From Azoarcus indigens (GTDB lineage: Bacteria; Pseudomonadota; Gammaproteobacteria; Burkholderiales; Rhodocyclaceae): DNA of 64,000 bases. Under the pieces are notes generated by a model. That model made no database searches. It saw only the letters and a list, made by a program, of their open reading frames with translations, and was not told the origin of the DNA. Shown one piece after another: positions 61,603-64,000 of this stretch (position 1 is its first letter; every line of letters starts with the position of its first letter). Both the position numbers and the translations under genes were made by a program. Location: the NCBI RefSeq assembly GCF_004361735.1, contig NZ_SNVV01000016.1, positions 51,183 to 115,182 of the forward strand. Direction: 5' to 3'.

Positions 61603-62082
61603 AACAGCCCGGCAGGGTGCTTCAGGCGGAGGGCGCGCTTCTCCCCCTCCCCCTCGCCGGGGCCGGGGAAAGCCGGTGTTCGTATAGGCGCTGGCGGTTA
61701 TTCCAGCGCCGTGGCCGCCTATCCCCGGTCCCTCTCCCACGAAGGGGAAGGGGAGAAAACCTGATGCGGCCTATCTCAGCCGCGACGCCGCCGCCCGCTG
61801 TTTCCAGCGTCCTCGGAGCCTCTATGCAAGCGGCAACCCGGCCATTGAATAACCATACCGCCCGGGCTGAGCCTGCCGAAGCCCGGTTTCCATAATCCCC
61901 TGCGACAGCTTGAGTGAAACCGAAGAGCCCAGGGCGAACGGATCGCGTAAGCGACCGCAGGGTCGATAACCGGAAAGACCCCCGCCGCGGGTGATGGCTG
62001 AGGGCATTCCGGGAAGCGGCTCGATAAGGCCCTCTGAGCCCACCGGAGGGCGCGCGCAAAAATCCCCGGAGCCAGCCCAAGC
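61603..62082. repeat. Convergent gap filled with dispersed repeats A and B
   Basis: Between convergent metE and the regulator gene. At about 61637-61675 and 61723-61758 stand two inversely arranged family A arms (CCCCCTCCCCCTCGCCGGGG and CCCTCTCCCACGAAGGGGAA). At 61861-62020 stands family B: GGGCTGAGCCTGCCGAAGCC, later CCCAGGGCGAACGG, then GGGCATTCCGGGAAGC. No gene or T-tract terminator is supported here. Confidence 0.6.
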
Positions 62083-63528
62083 TCACGCCGCCGCATAGGG
62101 CTCGAAACGGCTGCGGTTCTCGTCCGCCGCGGTCGCCACGCCCACCGGCGGAAAGGCGCGTTGCGGACATGCCGGGCGGTCGCAGACCTTGCAGCCCGCA
62201 CCTATCGGCGTCGGCGCCTCCGGGTCGTCCAGCTTCAGGCCCTTGGCGTAGACCAGGCGGGCGGCGTGGTGGAGGTCGCAGCCCAGGCCGATGGCGAAGC
62301 GCTTCTCCGGCTCGCCGTAGCCGCCGCGACCGTGGGTGACGCTGCGGGCGATCCACAGATAGGTGCGACCATCCGGCATGCGGGCGAGCTGGGTCAGGAT
62401 GCGGCCGGGCTGGGCGAAGGCCTCGTACACATTCCACAGCGGACAGGTACCGCCGACGCGGGAGAAGTGGAAATCGGTGGCGGACTGGCGCTTGGAGATG
62501 TTGCCGGCGCGGTCCACCCGCACGAAGAAGAAGGGCACGCCGCGCGCGTCCGGCCGCTGCAGCGTGGACAGGCGGTGGCAGACGGTCTCGAAGCCGACGC
62601 CGAAGCGGCGGCCCAGGCGGTCGATGTCGTAACGCAGGCCCTCGGCCGCCTCCAGGAAGCGCCGGTAGGGCAGCACCAGCGCGCCGGCGAAGTAGTTGGC
62701 CAGGCCGATGCGGGTCAGCGCACCGGCCTGCTCGCTGCGGAAGCCGGCGCCGGCGGCGAGGCGGTCTATCTGCTCGCCGGCTTCGAGAAAAGCCAACTGG
62801 GTGGCGAGCTGGAAGGCCTGCTGGCCGGGCTCCAGCAGCGGCGACAGGCGCAGCACCCGGGCCGCCGGGTCGAAGATGCGCAGCGGCGCTCCCTCGCCTT
62901 CCGCGCCGCCGCCCGCGCCCTCGGGCTCGTCGCGCACCACCCGCACCCCGTGCACCTGCGCCAGCCGTGCGGCCAGGCCGTCGGCGGTCCGCCCCGGCTG
63001 CAGCGTCCAGGCCTCGAACAGCCGCTCCGCCAGATCGTCCAGTTCGGCCACATGGTTGTGGCGGGCATAGAAGAAATCCCTCACCTCCTCGTAGGGCATG
63101 GGCGCGGCGAAGGGCGCGGCGCCCCTATCCTCGCCCAGGCGGGCGGCGAGCGCGTCCGCCCGCTCCTCGGCCTCGCGCCAGCGCCGGTCCAGCGCCAGCA
63201 ACGCCCGCGCCACCGCCGGCATGTTGGCCGCCAGCTCGCGCACCTCCGCCAGCGCCACCGGTTCGGCCATGCCGCCCAGGGTCTCGCGCAGATCGGCCAC
63301 CAGCCTGGCCTCGTCGTCATCCGAGAAGCGCTGCACGTCCACGCCCAGCGCCGCACTGATGCGCAGCAACACCGGCACCGTCAGCGGGCGCTGGTTCTGT
63401 TCGATCTGGTTGAGATAGCTGGGGGATATCTCCAGCAAGCGTGCCAGCGCCACCTGGGTCAGCCCGCGCTCTTCCCGAAGCCGGCGCAGACGCACGCCCA
63501 TGAAGGTCTTTCTCGCACCGCTGTTCAT
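62083..63528 (-). CDS. Short-chain fatty acid regulator (ScfR/PccR/RamB-type XRE-IrrE protein)
   Basis: A 481-residue protein starting MNSGARKTFMGVRLRRLREERGLTQ; an ATG four codons upstream (63540) is equally open. Residues 10-70 are an XRE helix-turn-helix (LTQVALARLLEISPSYLNQIEQNQRPLTVPVLLRISAAL). The middle (about 170-310) is the ImmA/IrrE-like domain (GLAARLAQVHGVRVV through ALTRIGLANYFAGALVLPYRRFL). The C-terminus has the Cys-rich KVCDRPACPQRAFPP of the DUF2083 family. Relatives regulate acetate and propionate CoA metabolism (prp, acs, icl). Promoter DNA upstream holds repeated TTCGC(A/T)AAATCAAGC words. Its targets are not in the window, so it may be autoregulated or control distant genes. 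Confidence 0.87.
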   Translation of the reverse strand: MNSGARKTFMGVRLRRLREERGLTQVALARLLEISPSYLNQIEQNQRPLTVPVLLRISAALGVDVQRFSDDDEARLVADLRETLGGMAEPVALAEVRELAANMPAVARALLALDRRWREAEERADALAARLGEDRGAAPFAAPMPYEEVRDFFYARHNHVAELDDLAERLFEAWTLQPGRTADGLAARLAQVHGVRVVRDEPEGAGGGAEGEGAPLRIFDPAARVLRLSPLLEPGQQAFQLATQLAFLEAGEQIDRLAAGAGFRSEQAGALTRIGLANYFAGALVLPYRRFLEAAEGLRYDIDRLGRRFGVGFETVCHRLSTLQRPDARGVPFFFVRVDRAGNISKRQSATDFHFSRVGGTCPLWNVYEAFAQPGRILTQLARMPDGRTYLWIARSVTHGRGGYGEPEKRFAIGLGCDLHHAARLVYAKGLKLDDPEAPTPIGAGCKVCDRPACPQRAFPPVGVATAADENRSRFEPYAAA

Positions 63529-63548
63529 ACGCAACACCATTCACAAGA

Positions 63549-63605
63549 TTCGCAAAATCAAGCTGCTTGATTCGCTTTATTTTGCTTTCATTCGCTAAAT
63601 CAAGC
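63549..63605. promoter_or_regulatory. Operator-like direct and inverted repeats before the fatty-acid regulator
   Basis: The words TTCGCAAAATCAAGC (63549-63563) and TTCGCTAAATCAAGC (63591-63605) differ at one base and are 42 bases apart, four helical turns. The first also forms an inverted repeat ATCAAGC-T-GCTTGAT (63557-63571). This A+T-rich stretch lies directly before the regulator start and is the likely autoregulatory site. Confidence 0.55.
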
Positions 63606-63923
63606 ACTTGAAGGACATACATTCTGCGTATGTTGTGAACTATGCGGAAAGAAAGCAAGCCCTGAAGGTAAGCGCGCGCTGAGTAGTGCAAGGGAAAGGG
63701 TTTGCTTCAGTGCCGCGGCCGCCGGCTGGACCAGGCGGGCGGCGACGGGGACCGAGCGGACCACGGGGAAAACTGGACGAGGGCGCTGCGATCATCGATG
63801 GGGGCGCGGTCCAAGCCAGTTCTTGGAAGCGCTTCTCCGCAACGCGCTCAGGCAGGCTGGCATCTCCAATCTGCCGCAGGGCAAATCATCGGCCCCGGAG
63901 CGGGAGAGCAACCGTGTTGGCCG
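63606..63923. other. Gap between regulator promoter and transposase end
   Basis: No gene is supported. The part next to 63923 is probably the noncoding end of the IS110-type element (CGGCCAACACGGTTGCT follows the transposase stop on the minus strand, a common phrase there). The exact element boundary cannot be fixed without the other end. A 91-codon plus-strand frame (63686-63961) is judged spurious. Confidence 0.4.
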
Positions 63924-64000
63924 TCAAGCGGGCGATGGGCTCCATGGGGTGTTGTTCTTGATCATGGCGTTCATGATGGTCAGGAGCTTGCGCATGCAGG
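63924..64000 (-). CDS. IS110-family transposase, C-terminal end only
   Basis: The last 24 residues before a TGA read CMRKLLTIMNAMIKNNTPWS followed by PSPA. The phrase CMRKLLTI(L/M)NAM(I/L)K...PW is the conserved C-terminus of IS110-family DEDD transposases. The gene continues beyond the right edge. IS110 elements move by RuvC-like transposases guided, in the studied members, by a noncoding bridge RNA from the element's ends. Whether the element is whole cannot be told here. Confidence 0.8.
   Translation of the reverse strand, partial: CMRKLLTIMNAMIKNNTPWSPSPA

Noticed and set aside
63686..63961. 91-codon frame near the right edge
   Set aside because: It is antisense to the transposase end and lacks any motif.

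Overview
The window is uniformly G+C-rich, with G or C in most third codon positions. It reads as a piece of chromosome from a betaproteobacterium, most likely of the Rhodocyclales type (Azoarcus, Thauera, Azospira relatives). Reasons: a NifF flavodoxin close in sequence to that of diazotrophs, a siaABCD-type signalling operon, a short-chain-fatty-acid regulator, an HscC Hsp70 pair, and many c-di-GMP enzymes. The organism is inferred, not proven. No rRNA, tRNA or CRISPR was seen. The only mobile-element trace is the last 25 codons of an IS110-family transposase at the right edge.

Layout. 1-2 kb: YghU-type glutathione transferase (cut by the left edge), AhpD-like carboxymuconolactone decarboxylase, small Gly/Asp-tailed membrane protein. 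2-8 kb: a 1159-residue patatin-like phospholipase whose catalytic domain is interrupted by membrane helices, then a DUF1190 lipoprotein / ATP-grasp (YgiC) / DUF350 operon. 8-15 kb: DosP-like PAS-PAS-GAF-GGDEF-EAL protein, small membrane protein, DUF2917-like protein divergent from a MocR regulator, DEDDh exonuclease, NifF with a clear terminator. 15-18 kb: siaABCD-like operon (PP2C phosphatase with a CBS-like sensor, kinase, phosphoprotein, diguanylate cyclase), followed by a perfect-frame GGCGAT tandem array. 18-25 kb: 3-hydroxyisobutyryl-CoA hydrolase-like protein, nitronate monooxygenase, YqeY, CBS protein, NYN/OST-HTH RNA-binding protein, hypothetical protein.

25-31 kb: a siderophore operon with a Fur-box-like site: FecI-type sigma, FecR, TonB receptor with signalling domain, and a secreted Fes-like esterase. 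31-35 kb (minus): HscC Hsp70 with a membrane J-like protein whose HPD motif is degenerate. 35-41 kb: TrmB-type regulator divergent from nitrilase, complete TRAP transporter and flavin reductase, with TCGACA-type operator candidates between. 41-45 kb: lipoprotein, tartrate/malate-type dehydrogenase divergent from a LysR regulator, PAS-PAS-GGDEF cyclase. 45-50 kb: triple-PepSY protein with a two-component system, YgiW, Ohr. 50-55 kb: TfoX-like and TPR-glycosyltransferase pair, AI-2E-type transporter, PepSY membrane protein.

55-64 kb: a TonB receptor preceded by a cobalamin riboswitch, truncated haemoglobin, metR/metE divergent pair, short-chain-fatty-acid regulator with repeated operator-like sites, and the IS110 end. 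Vitamin B12 links the riboswitch-controlled receptor with metE, the B12-independent methionine synthase a few kb away. Two families of dispersed extragenic repeats lie in the longer intergenic gaps.
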